From contig NW_026570239.1 in NCBI RefSeq assembly GCF_019649055.1, positions 1,240,001 through 1,304,000 of the forward strand: a stretch of DNA of 64,000 nucleotides, written 5' to 3'. The stretch is from Paramacrobiotus metropolitanus. Lineage: Eukaryota; Tardigrada; Eutardigrada; Parachela; Macrobiotidae. Numbering within the stretch: position 1 is the first letter of the stretch; each line of letters starts with the position of its first letter. The translations under genes and the position numbers were made by a program. Shown here piece by piece: positions 14,501-28,919 of this stretch. The notes beneath the pieces were generated by a model. The model made no database searches. It saw nothing but the letters and a program-made list of their open reading frames with translations, and was not told the DNA's origin.

Positions 14501-16892
14501 ATTTTTTGTATCACATAACTTTCTAGTTCTGCATGGTTTTTTGTTGACGATTGTGTGCAAACGGAAACCCTGTGAGCTTCGGAGACCATTCAACTGCAGG
14601 TAAAACCGTTGACAAACACAATTCGGACTTTTAAAAAAAATGACGGCATTTTCTTCTAGCCAGTGATTTTCAAGATTCAATTGGTGTTTCATTGACGTTT
14701 GATAGCAAAATCAGTTCAGTAAGCTTTCGAGATCATACAACTATAGGAAACATAGGTAAAAATCACGTGCTGGATTTCGCAAAAAATCACGGCATTTTTT
14801 CTAGCAAGTGAATTTCAAAGTTAAAGTGTTGTTTCATTAACTTTCGACAGCAAAATCAGTCCAGCAAGCTTCTGAGATCATACAACTATAGGAAACATAG
14901 GTAAAAATCACGTGCTGGATTTCGCAAAAAAATCACGGCATTTTTTTCTAGCAAGTGAATTTCAAAGTTAAAGTGTTGTTTCATTAACTTTCGACAGCAA
15001 AATCAGTCCAGCAAGCTTCTGAGATCATACAACAATAGGAAACATAGCTAAAAATCACATGCTGGATTTCGCAAAAAAATCACGGCATTTTTCTCTAGCA
15101 AGTGAATTTCCAAATTCAAGTGTTGTTTCATTAACTTTCGACAGCAAAATCAGCCCAGCAAGCTTCTGAGATCATACAACAATAGGAAACATAGCTAAAA
15201 ATCACATGTTGGAGTTCCCAAAAAAATGACGGCATTTTTTTCTCCGACCTGACAGTTTAAGACTATGGCTAGTAGACGATAGTTGTTCAATTCCTTTTTT
15301 CATATCCAGGAATGAATCGTTTTCCATCACTCTCCGGTTGCGAGGGAACCGCTGATAATTTCTAAAATCAATAACAAAAGCAAGCAACGTTATCGAAGAT
15401 ATCACATGCTTCTTTAAAAAATGACGGCATTTTTTTGTATCACATAACTTTCTAGTTCACCATGATTTTTTGTTGACGATTGTGTGCAAACGGAAACCCT
15501 GTGAGCTTCGGAGACCATTCAACTGCAGGTAGAACCGTTGACAAACACGATTCGGACTTTTAAAAAAAATGACGGCATTTTCTTCTAGCCAGTGATTCTC
15601 AAGATTCAATTGGTGTTTAATTGACGTTTGATAGCAAAATCAGTTCAGCAAGCTTTCGAGATCATACAACTATAGGAAACATAGGTAAAAATCACATGCT
15701 GGATTTCGCAAAAAAATCACGGCATTTTTTTCTAGCAAGTGAATTTCAAAATTCAAGTGTTGTTTCATTAACTTTCGACAGCAAAATCAGTTCAGCAAGC
15801 TTTCGAGATAATACAACAATAGAAAACATAGTTAGAAATCACATGCTGGAGTTCTCAAAAAAATGACGGCATTTTTTTCTCCGACCTGACAGTTTAAGAC
15901 TATGGCTAGTAGACGATAGTTGTTCAATTCCTTTTTTCATATCCAGGAATGAATCGTTTTCCATCACTCTCCGGTTGCGAGGGAACCGCTGATAATTTCT
16001 AAAATCAATAACAAAAGCAAGCAACGTTATCGAAGATATCACATGCTTCTTTAAAAAATGACGGCATTTTTTTGTATCACATAACTTTCTAGTTCACCAT
16101 GGTTTTTGTTGACGATTGTGTGCAAATGGAAACCCTGTGAGCCTCCGAGACCATTCAACTGCAGGTAACAACGTTGACAAACACAATTCGGACTTTTGAA
16201 AAAAATGACGGCATTTTCTTCTAGCCAGTGATTTTCAAGATTCAATTGGTGTTTCATTAACGTTTGACAGCAAAATCAGTTCAGCAGGCTTTCGAGATCA
16301 TACAACAATAGGAAACATAGCTAAAAATCACATGCTGGATTTCGCAAAAAAATCACGGCATTTTTTTCTAGCAAGTGAATTTCAAAATTCAAGTGTTGTT
16401 TCATTAACTTTCGACAGCAAAATCAGTCCAGCAAGCTTCCGAGATCATACAACAATAGGAAACATAGTTAAAAATCACATGCTGGAGTTCTCAAAAAAAT
16501 GACGGCATTTTTTTCTCCGACCTGACAGTTTAAGACTATGGCTAGTAGACGATAGTTGTTCAATTCCTTTTTTCATATCCAGGAATGAATCGTTTTCCAT
16601 CACTTTCCGGTTGCGAGGGAACCGCTGATAATTTCTAAAATCAATAACAAAAGCAAACAACGTTATCGAAGATATCACATGCTTCTTTAAAAAATGACGG
16701 CATTTTTTGTATCACATAATTTTCTAGTTCTGCATGGTTTTTTGTTGACGATTGTGTGCAAATGGAAACCCTGTGAGCTTCGGAGACCATTCAACTGCAG
16801 GTAAAACCGTTGACAAACACAATTCGGACTTTTAAAAAAAATGACGGCATTTTCTTCTAGCCAGTGATTTTCAAGATTCAATTGGTGTTTAA

Positions 16893-18950
16893 TTGACGTT
16901 TGATAGCAAAATCAGTTCAGCAAGCTTTCGAGATCAAACAACTATAGGAAACATAGGTAAAAATCACATGCTGGATTTCGCAAAAAAATCACGGCATTTT
17001 TTTCTAGCAATTGAATTTCAAAATTCAAGTGTTGTTTCATTAACTTTCGACAGCAAAATCAGTTCAGCAAGCTTTCGAGATAATACAACAATAGAAAACA
17101 TAGTTAGAAATCACATGCTGGAGTTCTCAAAAAATGACGGCATTTTTTTCTCCGACCTGACAGTTTAAGACTATGGCTAGTAGACGATAGTTGTTCAATT
17201 CCTTTTTTCATATCCAGGAATGAATCGTTTTCCATCACTCTCCGGTTGCGAGGGAACCGCTGATAATTTCTAAAATCAATAACAAAAGCAAGCAACGTTA
17301 TCGAAGATATCACATGCTTCTTTAAAAAATGACGGCATTTTTTTGTATCACATAACTTTCTAGTTCACCATGATTTTTTGTTGACGATTGTGTGCAAATG
17401 GAAACCCTGTGAGCCTCCGAGACCATTCAACTGCAGGTAACAACGTTGACAAACACAATTCGGACTTTTGAAAAAAATGACGGCATTTTCTTCTAGCCAG
17501 TGATTTTCAAGATTCAATTGGTGTTTCATTAACGTTTGACAGCAAAATCAGTTCAGCAGGCTTTCGAGATCATACAACAATAGGAAACATAGCTAAAAAT
17601 CACATGCTGGATTTCGCAAAAAAATCACGGCATTTTTTTCTAGCAAGTGAATTTCAAAATTCAAGTGTTGTTTCATTAACTTTCGACAGCAAAATCAGTC
17701 CAGCAAGCTTCCGAGATCATACAACAATAGGAAACATAGTTAAAAATCACATGCTGGAGTTCTCAAAAAAATGACGGCATTTTTTTCTCCGACCTGACAG
17801 TTTAAGACTATGGCTAGTAGACGATAGTTGTTCAATTCCTTTTTTCATATCCAGGAATGAATCGTTTTCCATCACTTTCCGGTTGCGAGGGAACCGCTGA
17901 TAATTTCTAAAATCAATAACAAAAGCAAACAACGTTATCGAAGATATCACATGCTTCTTTAAAAAATGACGGCATTTTTTGTATCACATAACATTCTAGT
18001 TCACCATGGTTTTTTGTTGACGATTGTGTGCAAATGGAAACCCTGTGAGCTTCGGAGACCATTCAACTGCAGGTAAAACCGTTGACAAACACAATTCGGA
18101 CTTTTAAAAAAAATGACGGCATTTTCTTCTAGCCAGTGATTTTCAAGATTCAATTGGTGTTTAATTGACGTTTGATAGCAAAATCAGTTCAGCAAGCTTT
18201 CGAGATCATACAACTATAGGAAACATAGCTAAAAATCACATGCTGGATTTCGCAAAAAAATCACGGCATTTTTTTCTAGCAAGTGAATTTCAAAATTCAA
18301 GTGTTGTTTCATTAACTTTCGACAGCAAAATCAGTCCAGCAAGCTTCTGAGATCATACAACAATAGGAAACATAGCTAAAAATCACATGCTGGATTTCGC
18401 AAAAAAATCACGGCATTTTTCTCTAGCAAGTGAATTTCCAAATTCAAGTGTTGTTTCATTAACTTTCGACAGCAAAATCAGCCCAGCAAGCTTCTGAGAT
18501 CATACAACAATAGGAAACATAGCTAAAAATCACATGTTGGAGTTCCCAAAAAATGACGGCATTTTTTTCTCCGACCTGACAGTTTAAGACTATGGCTAGT
18601 AGACGATAGTTGTTCAATTCCTTTTTTCATATCCAGGAATGAATCGTTTTCCATCACTTTCCGGTTGCGAGAAACCGCTGATAATTTCTAAAATCAATAA
18701 CAAAAGCAAACAACGTTATCGAAGATATCACATGCTTCTTTAAAAAATGACGGCATTTTTTGTATCACATAACTTTCTAGTTCTGCATGGTTTTTTGTTG
18801 ACGATTGTGTGCAAACGGAAACCCTGTGAGCTTCGGAGACCATTCAACTGCAGGTAGAACCGTTGACAAACACGATTCGGACTTTTGAAAAAAATGACGG
18901 CATTTTCTTCTAGCCAGTGATTTTCAAGATTCAATTGGTGTTTCATTGAC
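16893..18950 (+). repeat. Array segment duplicated 7.7 kb away (copy 2)
   Basis: Counterpart of about 9,180-11,230 with the same series of variant modules. A further related block starts near 19,728, which repeats the 18,165 module series at an offset of 1,563 bp. These nested offsets suggest repeated unequal exchange or amplification of multi-kilobase units. Confidence 0.75.
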
Positions 18951-21900
18951 GTTTGATAGCAAAATCAGTTCAGTAAGCTTTCGAGATCATACAACTATAG
19001 GAAACATAGGTAAAAATCACATGCTGGATTTCGCAAAAAAATCACGGCATTTTTTTCTAGCAAGTGAATTTCAAAGTTAAAGTGTTGTTTCATTAACTTT
19101 CGACAGCAAAATCAGTCCAGCAAGCTTCTGAGATCATACAACAATAGGAAACATAGCTTAAAATCACATGCTGGATTTCGCAAAAAAATCACGGCATTTT
19201 TTTCTAGCAAGTGAATTTCAAAATTCAAGTGTTGTTTCATTAACTTTCGACAGCAAAATCAGTCCAGCAAGCTTCTGAGATCATACAACAATAAGAAACA
19301 TAGCTAAAAATCACATGCTGGAGTTCTCAAAAAAATGACGGAATTTTTTTCTCCGACCTGACAGTTTAAGACTATGGCTAGTAGACGATAGTTGTTCAAT
19401 TCCTTTTTTCATATCCAGGAATGAATCGTTTTCCATCACTTTCCGGTTGCGAGAAACCGCTGATAATTTCTAAAATCAATAACAAAAGCAAACAACGTTA
19501 TCGAAGATATCACATGCTTCTTTAAAAAATGACGGCATTTTTTGTATCACATAACTTTCTAGTTCTGCATGGTTTTTTGTTGACGATTGTGTGCAAACGG
19601 AAACCCTGTGAGCTTCGGAGACCATTCAACTGCAGGTAGAACCGTTGACAAACACGATTCGGACTTTTGAAAAAAATGACGGCATTTTCTTCTAGCCAGT
19701 GATTTTCAAGATTCAATTGGTGTTTAATTGACGTTTGATAGCAAAATCAGTTCAGCAAGCTTTCGAGATCATACAACTATAGGAAACATAGCTAAAAATC
19801 ACATGCTGGATTTCGCAAAAAAATCACGGCATTTTTTTCTAGCAAGTGAATTTCAAAATTCAAGTGTTGTTTCATTAACTTTCGACAGCAAAATCAGTCC
19901 AGCAAGCTTCTGAGATCATACAACAATAGGAAACATAGCTAAAAATCACATGCTGGATTTCGCAAAAAAATCACGGCATTTTTCTCTAGCAAGTGAATTT
20001 CCAAATTCAAGTGTTGTTTCATTAACTTTCGACAGCAAAATCAGCCCAGCAAGCTTCTGAGATCATACAACAATAGGAAACATAGCTAAAAATCACATGT
20101 TGGAGTTCCCAAAAAATGACGGCATTTTTTCTCCGACCTGACAGTTTAAGACTATGGCTAGTAGACGATAGTTGTTCAATTCCTTTTTCATATCCAGGAA
20201 TGAATCGTTTTCCATCACTTTCCGGTTGCGAGAAACCGCTGATAATTTCTAAAATCAATAACAAAAGCAAACAACGTTATCGAAGATATCACATGCTTCT
20301 TTAAAAAATGACGGCATTTTTTTGTATCACATAACTTTCTAGTTCTTTATGGTTTTTTGTTGACGATTGTGTGCAAATGGAAACCCTGTGAGCTTCGGAG
20401 ACCATTCAACTGCAGGTAAAACCGTTGACAAACACAATTCGGACTTTTGAAAAAAATGACGACATTTTCTTCTAGCCAGTGATTTTCAAGATTCAATTGG
20501 TGTTTCATTGACGTTTGACAGCAAAATCAGTTCAGCAAGCTTTCGAGATCATACAACAATAGAAAACATAGTTAGAAATCACATGCTGGAGTTCTCAAAA
20601 AATGACGGCATTTTTTTCTCCGACCTGACATTTTAAGACTATGGCTAGTAGACGATAGTTGTTCAATTCCTTTTTTCATATCCAGGAATGAATCGTTTTC
20701 CATCACTTTCCGGTTGCGAGGAACCGCTTATAATTTTAAAATCAATAACAAAAGCAAGCAACGTTATCGAAGATATCACATGCTTCTTTAAAAAATGACG
20801 GCATTTTTTTGTATCACATAACTTTCTAGTTCTTTATGGTTTTTTGTTGACGATTGTGTGCAAATGGAAACCCTGTGAGCTTCGGAGACCATTCAACTGC
20901 AGGTAAAACCGTTGACAAACACAATTCGGACTTTTGAAAAAAATGACGACATTTTCTTCTAGCCAGTGATTTTCAAAATTCAAGTGTTGTTTCACTAACT
21001 TTCGACAGCAAAATCAGTCCAGCAAGCTTCCGAGATCATACAACAATAGGAAAAATAGTTAAAAATCACGTGCTGGAGTTCTCAAAAAAATGACGGAATT
21101 TTTTTCTCCGACCTGACAGTTTAAGACTATGGCTAATAGACGATAGTTGTTCAATTCCTTTTTTCATATCCAGGAATGAATCGTTTTCCATCACTTTCCG
21201 GTTGCGAGGGAACCGCTGATAATTTCTAAAATCAATAACAAAAGCAAGCAACGTTATCGAAGATATCACATGCTTCTTTAAAAAATGACGGCATTTTTTT
21301 GTATCACATAACTTTCTAGTTCTTTATGGTTTTTTGTTGACGATTGTGTGCAAATGGAAACCCTGTGAGCTTCGGAGACCATTCAACTGCAGGTAAAACC
21401 GTTGACAAACACAATTCGGACTTTTGAAAAAAATGACGACATTTTCTTCTAGCCAGTGATTTTCAAGATTCAATTGGTGTTTCATTGACGTTTGACAGCA
21501 AAATCAGTTCAGCAAGCTTTCGAGATCATACAACAATAGAAACATAGTTAGAAATCACATGCTGGAGTTCTCAAAAAATGACGGCATTTTTTCTCCGACC
21601 TGACATTTTAAGACTATGGCTAGTAGACGATAGTTGTTCAATTCCTTTTTCATATCCAGGAATGAATCGTTTTCCATCACTTTCCGGTTGCGAGGGAACC
21701 GCTTATAATTTTAAAATCAATAACAAAAGCAAACAACGTTATCGAAGATATCACATGCTTCTTTAAAAATGACGGCATTTTTTTGTATCACATAACTTTC
21801 TAGTTCACCATGGTTTTTTGTTGACGATTGTGTGCAAATGGAAACCCTGTGAGCCTCCGAGACCATTCAACTGCAGGTAACAACGTTGACAAACACAATT

Positions 21901-24059
21901 CGGACTTTTGAAAAAATGACGGCATTTTCTTCTAGCCAGTGATTTTCAAGATTCAATTGGTGTTTCATTAACGTTTGACAGCAAAATCAGTTCAGCAAGC
22001 TTTCGAGATCATACAACTATAGGAAACATAGCTAAAAATCACATGCTGGAGTTTCGCAAAAATCACGGCATTTTTTTCTAGCAAGTGAATTTCAAAATTC
22101 AAGTGTTGTTTCATTAACTTTCGACAGCAAAATCAGTCCAGCAAGCTTCCGAGATCATACAACAATAGGAAACATAGTTAAAAATCACATGCTGGAGTTC
22201 TCAAAAAAATGACGGCATTTTTTTCTCCGACCTGACATTTTAAGACTATGGCTAGTAGACGATAGTTGTTCAATTCCTTTTTCATATCCAGGAATGAATC
22301 GTTTTCCATCACTTTCCGGTTGCGAAGGAACCGCTGATAATTTCTAAAATCAATAACAAAAGCAAACAACGTTATCGAAGATATCACATCCTTCTTTAAA
22401 AAATGACGGCATTTTTTGTATCACATAACTTTCTAGTTCTGCATGGTTTTTTGTTGACGATTGTGTGCAAATGGAAACCCTGTGAGCTTCGGAGACCATT
22501 CAACTGCAGGTAAAACCGTTGACAAACACAATTCGGACTTTTGAAAAAAATGACGGCATTTTCTTCTAGCCAGTGATTTTCAAGATTCAATTGGTGTTTC
22601 ATTGACGTTTGACAGCAAAATCAGTTCAGCAAGCTTTCGAGATCATACAACAATAGAAAACATAGTTAGAAATCACATGCTGGAGTTCTCAAAAAAATGA
22701 CGGCATTTTTTTCTCCGACCTGACATTTTAAGACTATGGCTAGTAGACGATAGTTGTTCAATTCCTTTTTTCATATCCAGGAATGAATCGTTTTCCATCA
22801 CTTTCCGGTTGCGAGGGAACCGCTTATAATTTTTAAAATCAATAACAAAAGCAAGCAACGTTATCGAAGATATCACATGCTTCTTTAAAAAATGACGGCA
22901 TTTTTTTGTATCACATAACTTTCTAGTTCACCATGGTTTTTTGTTGACGATTGTGTGCAAATGGAAACCCTGTGAGCCTCGAGACCATTCAACTGCAGGT
23001 AACAACGTTGACAAACACAATTCGGACTTTTGAAAAAAATGACGGCATTTTCTTCTAGCCAGTGATTTTCAAGATTCAATTGGTGTTTCATTAACGTTTG
23101 ACAGCAAAATCAGTTCAGCAGGCTTTCGAGATCATACAACTATAGGAAACATAGCTAAAAATCACATGCTGGATTTCGCAAAAAAATCACGGCATTTTTT
23201 TCTAGCAAGTGAATTTCAAAATTCAAGTGTTGTTTCATTAACTTTCGACAGCAAAATCAGTCCAGCAAGCTTCCGAGATCATACAACAATAGGAAACATA
23301 GTTAAAAATCACATGCTGGAGTTCTCAAAAAATGACGGCATTTTTTCTCCGACCTGACAGTTTAAGACTATGGCTAGTAGACGATAGTTGTTCAATTCCT
23401 TTTTTCATATCCAGGAATGAATCGTTTTCCATCACTTTCCGGTTGCGAAGGAACCGCTGATAATTTCTAAAATCAATAACAAAAGCAAACAACGTTATCG
23501 AAGATATCACATCCTTCTTTAAAAAATGACGGCATTTTTTGTATCACATAACTTTCTAGTTCTGCATGGTTTTTTGTTGACGATTGTGTGCAAATGGAAA
23601 CCCTGTGAGCTTCGGAGACCATTCAACTGCAGGTAAAACCGTTGACAAACACAATTCGGACTTTTGAAAAAAATGACGGCATTTTCTTCTAGTCAGTGAT
23701 TTTCAAGATTCAATTGGTGTTTCATTGACGTTTGACAGCAAAATCAGTTCAGCAAGCTTTCGAGATCATACAACAACAGGCAACATAGTTAAAACTCACA
23801 TGCTGGAGTTCTCAAAACAATGACGGCATTTTTTTCTAGCAAGTGAATTTCAAAATTCAAGTGTTGTTTCATTAATTTTCGACAGCAAAAACAGTCCAGC
23901 AAGCTTCTGAGATCATACAACAATAGGAAACATAGCTAAAAATCACATGCTGGAGTTCTCAAAAAAATGACGGCATTTTTTTCTCCGACCTGACAGTTTA
24001 AGACTATGGCTAGTAGACGATAGTTGTTCAATTCCTTTTTTCATATCCAGGAATGAATC

Positions 24060-24960
24060 GTTTTCCATCACTTTCCGGTTGCGAGGGAACCGCTGATAAT
24101 TTCTAAAATCAATAACAAAAGCAAACAACGTTATCGAAGATATCACATGCTTCTTTGAAAAATGACGGCATTTTTTGTATCACATAACTTTCTAGTTCCG
24201 CATGGTTTTTTGTTGACGATTGTGTGCAAATGGAAACCCTGTGAGCTTCCGAGACCATTCAACTGCAGGTAACAACGTTGACAAACACAATTCGGACTTT
24301 TGAAAAAAATAACGGCATTTTCGTCTAGCCAGTGATTTTCAAGATTGAATTGGTGTTTCATTGACGTTTGACAGCAAAATCAGTTTAGCAAGCTTTCGAG
24401 ATCATACAACAACAGGCAACATAGTTAAAACTCACATGCTGGAGTTCTCAAAACAATGACGGCATTTTTTTCTAGCAAGTGAATATCAAAATTCAAGTGT
24501 TGTTTCACTAACTTTCGACAGCAAAATCAGTCCAGCAAGCTTCCAAGATCATACAACAATAGGAAACATAGTTAAAAATCACATGCTGGAGTTCTCAAAA
24601 AAATGACGGCATTTTATTCTCCGACCTGACATTTTAAGACTATGGCTAGTAGACGATAGTTGTTCAATTCCTTTTTTCATATCCAAGTATAAATCGTTCT
24701 CCATCACTTTCCGTTTGCGAGGGAACCGCTGATAATTTCTAAAATCAATAACAAAAGCAAACAACGTTATCGAAGATATCACATGCTTATTTAAAAAATG
24801 ACGGCATTTTTTGTATCACATAACTTTCTAGTTCCGCATGGGTTTTGTTGACGATTGTGTGCAAAAGCAACCCTGTGAGCTTCCGAGACCATTCAACTGC
24901 AGGTAACAACGTTGACAAACACAATTCGGACTTTTGAATAAAAACACGGCATTTTTTCTA
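24060..24960 (+). repeat. Array segment duplicated 6.35 kb away (copy 1; copy 2 at about 30,410-31,310)
   Basis: The two segments share, at an offset of 6,352 bp, a run of rare variants: TTCTTTGAAAAATGA, AATAACGGCATTTTCGTC, ACAACAACAGGCAACATAG, GACGGCATTTTATTCTCC, CCAAGTATAAATCGTTCTCC, CTTATTTAAAAAATG and CGCATGGGTTTTGTTGAC. Each of these is absent or rare elsewhere in the array, so the shared set shows common descent of the block rather than chance. Confidence 0.8.
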
Positions 24961-27900
24961 GCCAGTGATTTTCAAGATTCAAATGGTGTTTCATTGACGT
25001 TTGACAGCAAAATCAGTTTAGCAAGCTTTCGAGATCATACAACAATAGAAAACATAGTTAGAAATCACATGCTGGAGTTTTCAAAAAAATGACGGCATTT
25101 TTTTCTCCGACCTGACAGTTTAAGACTATGGCAAGTAGATGATAGTTGTTCAATTCCTTTTTTCATATCCAGGTATGAATCGTTTTCCATCACTTTCCGT
25201 TTGCGAGGGAACCGCTGATAATTTCTAAAATCAATAACAAAAGCAAGCAACGTTATCGAAGATATGACATGCTTCTTTAAAAAATGACGGCATTTTTTTG
25301 TATTACATAACTTTCTAGTTCTTTATGGTTTTTTGTTGACGATTGTGTGCGAATGGAAACCCTACGAGCTTCGGAGACCATTCAACTGCAGGTAAAACCG
25401 TTGACAAACACAATTCGGACTTTTGAAAAAAATGACGGCATTTTCTTCTAGCCAGTGATTTTCAAGATTCAATTGGTGTTTCATTGACGTTTGATAGCAA
25501 AATCAGTTCAGTAAGCTTTCGAGATCATACAACTATAGGAAACATAGGTAAAAATCACATGCTGGATTTCGCAAAAAAATCACGGCATTTTTTTCTAGCA
25601 AGTGAATTTCAAAATTAAAGTGTTGTTTCATTAACTTTCGACAGCAAAATCAGTCCAGCAAGCTTCTGAGATCATACAACAATAGGAAACATAGCTAAAA
25701 ATCACATGCTGGATTTCGCAAAAAAATCACGGCATTTTTTTCTAGCAAGTGAATTTCAAAATTCAAGTGTTGTTTCATTAATTTTCGACAGCAAAAACAG
25801 TCCAGCAAGCTTCTGAGATCATACAACAATAGGAAACATAGCTAAAAATCACATGCTGGAGTTCTCAAAAAAATGACGGAATTTTTTTCTCCGACCTGAC
25901 AGTTTAAGACTATGGCTAGTAGACGATAGTTGTTCAATTCCTTTTTTCATATCCAATAATGAATCGTTTTCCATCACTTTCCGGTTGCGAGGGAACCGCT
26001 GATAATTTCTAAAATCAATAACAAAAGCAAACAACGTTATCGAAGATATCACATGCTTCTTTAAAAAATGACGGCATTTTTTGTATCACATAACTTTCTA
26101 GTTCCGCATGGTTTTTTGTTGACGATTGTGTGCAAATGGAAACCCTGTGAGCTTCGGAGACCATTCAACTGCAGGTAAAACCGTTGACAAACACAATTCG
26201 GACTTTTGAAAAAAATGACGACATTTTCTTCTAGCCAGTGATTTTCAAGATTCAATTGGTGTTTCATTGACGTTTGACAGCAAAATCAGTTCAGCAAGCT
26301 TTCGAGATCATACAACAATAGAAAACATAGTTAGAAATCACATGCTGGAGTTCTCAAAAAAATGACGGCATTTTTTTCTCCGACCTGACATTTTAAGACT
26401 ATGGCTAGTAGACGATAGTTGTTCAATTCCTTTTTTCATATCCAGGAATGAATCGTTTTCCATCACTTTCCGGTTGCGAGGGAACCGCTTATAATTTTTA
26501 AAATCAATAACAAAAGCAAACAACGTTATCGAAGATATCACATGCTTCTTTGAAAAATGACGGCATTTTTTGTATCACATAACTTTCTAGTTCACCATGG
26601 TTTTTTGTTGACGATTGTGTGCAAATGGAAACCCTGTGAGCCTCCGAGACCATTCAACTGCAGGTAACAACGTTGACAAACACAATTCGAACTTTTGAAA
26701 AAAATGACGGCATTTTCTTCTAGCCAGTGATTTTCAAGATTCAATTGGTGTTTCATTAACGTTTGACAGCAAAATCAGTTCAGCAGGCTTTCGAGATCAT
26801 ACAACTATAGGAAACATAGCTAAAAATCACATGCTGGATTTCGCAAAAAAATCACGGCATTTTTTTCTAGCAAGTGAATTTCAAAATTCAAGTGTTGTTT
26901 CATTAACTTTCGACAGCAAAATCAGTCCAGCAAGCTTCCGAGATCATACAACAATAGGAAACATAGTTAAAAATCACATGCTGGAGTTCTCAAAAAAATG
27001 ACGGCATTTTTTTCTCCGACCTGACAGTTTATGACTATGGCTAGTAGACGATAGTTGTTCAATTCCTTTTTTCATATCCAGGAATGAATCGTTTTCCATC
27101 ACTTTCCGGTTGCGAAGGAACCGCTGATAATTTCTAAAATCAATAACAAAAGCAAACAACGTTATCGAAGATATCACATGCTTCTTTAAAAAATGACGGC
27201 ATTTTTTGTATCACATAATTTTCTAGTTCTGCATGGTTTTTTGTTGACGATTGTGTGCAAATGGAAACCCTGTGAGCTTCGGAGACCATTCAACTGCAGG
27301 TAAAACCGTTGACAAACACAATTCGGACTTTTGAAAAAAATGACAGCATTTTCTTCTAGCCAGTGATTTTCAAGATTCAATTGGTGTTTCATTGACGTTT
27401 GATAGCAAAATCAGTTCAGCAAGCTTTCGAGATCATACAACTATAGGAAACATAGGTAAAAATCACATGCTGGATTTCGCAAAAAAATCACGGCATTTTT
27501 TTCTAGCAAGTGAATTTCAAAATTAAAGTGTTGTTTCATTAACTTTCGACAGCAAAATCAGTCCAGCAAGCTTCTGAGATCATACAACAATAGGAAACAT
27601 AGCTAAAAATCACATGCTGGATTTCGCAAAAAAATCACGGCATTTTTTTCTAGCAAGTGAATTTCAAAATTCAAGTGTTGTTTCATTAACTTTCGACAGC
27701 AAAATCAGTCCAGCAAGCTTCCGAGATCATACAACAATAGGAAACATAGTTAAAAATCACATGCTGGAGTTCTCAAAAAAATGACGGCATTTTTTTCTCC
27801 GACCTGACAGTTTAAGACTATGGCTAGTAGACGATAGTTGTTCAATTCCTTTTTTCATATCCAGGAATGAATCGTTTTCCATCACTTTCCGGTTGCGAGG

Positions 27901-28919
27901 GAACCGCTGATAATTTCTAAAATCAATAACAAATGCAAACAGCGTTATCGAAGATATCACATGCTTCTTTAAAAAATGACGGAATTTTTTGTATCACATA
28001 ATTTTCTAGTTCTGCATGGTTTTTTGTTGACGATTGTGTGCAAATGGAAACCCTGTGAGCTTCGGAGACCATTCAACTGCAGGTAAAACCGTTGACAAAC
28101 ACAATTCGGACTTTTGAAAAAAATGACAGCATTTTCTTCTAGCCAGTGATTTCAAGATTGAATTGGTGTTTCATTGACGTTTGATAGCAAAATCAGTTCA
28201 GCAAGCTTTCGAGATCATACAACTATAGGAAACATAGGTAAAAATCACATGCTGGATTTCGCAAAAAAATCACGGCATTTTTTTCTAGCAAGTGAATTTA
28301 AAAATTAAGTGTTGTTTCATTAACTTTCGACAGCAAAATCAGTCCAGCAAGCTTCTGAGATCATACAACAATAGGAAACATAGCTAAAAAATCACATGCT
28401 GGATTTCGCAAAAAATCACGGCATTTTTTCTAGCAAGTGAATTTCAAAATTCAAGTGTTGTTTCATTAACTTTCGACAGCAAAATCAGTCCAGCAAGCTT
28501 CTGAGATCATACAACAATAGGAAACATAGCTAAAAATCACATGCTGGAGTTCTCAAAAAAATGACGGAATTTTTTTCTCCGACCTGACATTTTAAGACTA
28601 TGGCTAGTAGACGATAGTTGGTCAATTCCTTTTTTCATATCCAGGTATGAATCGTTTTCCATCACTTTCCGTTTGCGAGGGAACCGCTGATAATTTCTAA
28701 AATCAATTACAAAAGCAAATAACATTGTCGAAGATATCACATGCTTCTTTAAAAAATGACGGCATTTTTTGTATCACATAACTTTCTAGTTCTGCATGGT
28801 TTTTTGTTGACGATTGTGTGCAAATGGAAACCCTGTGAGCTTCGGAGACCATTCAACTGCAGGTAAAACCGTTGACAAACACAATTCGGACTTTTGAAAA
28901 AAATGACGGCATTTTCTTC

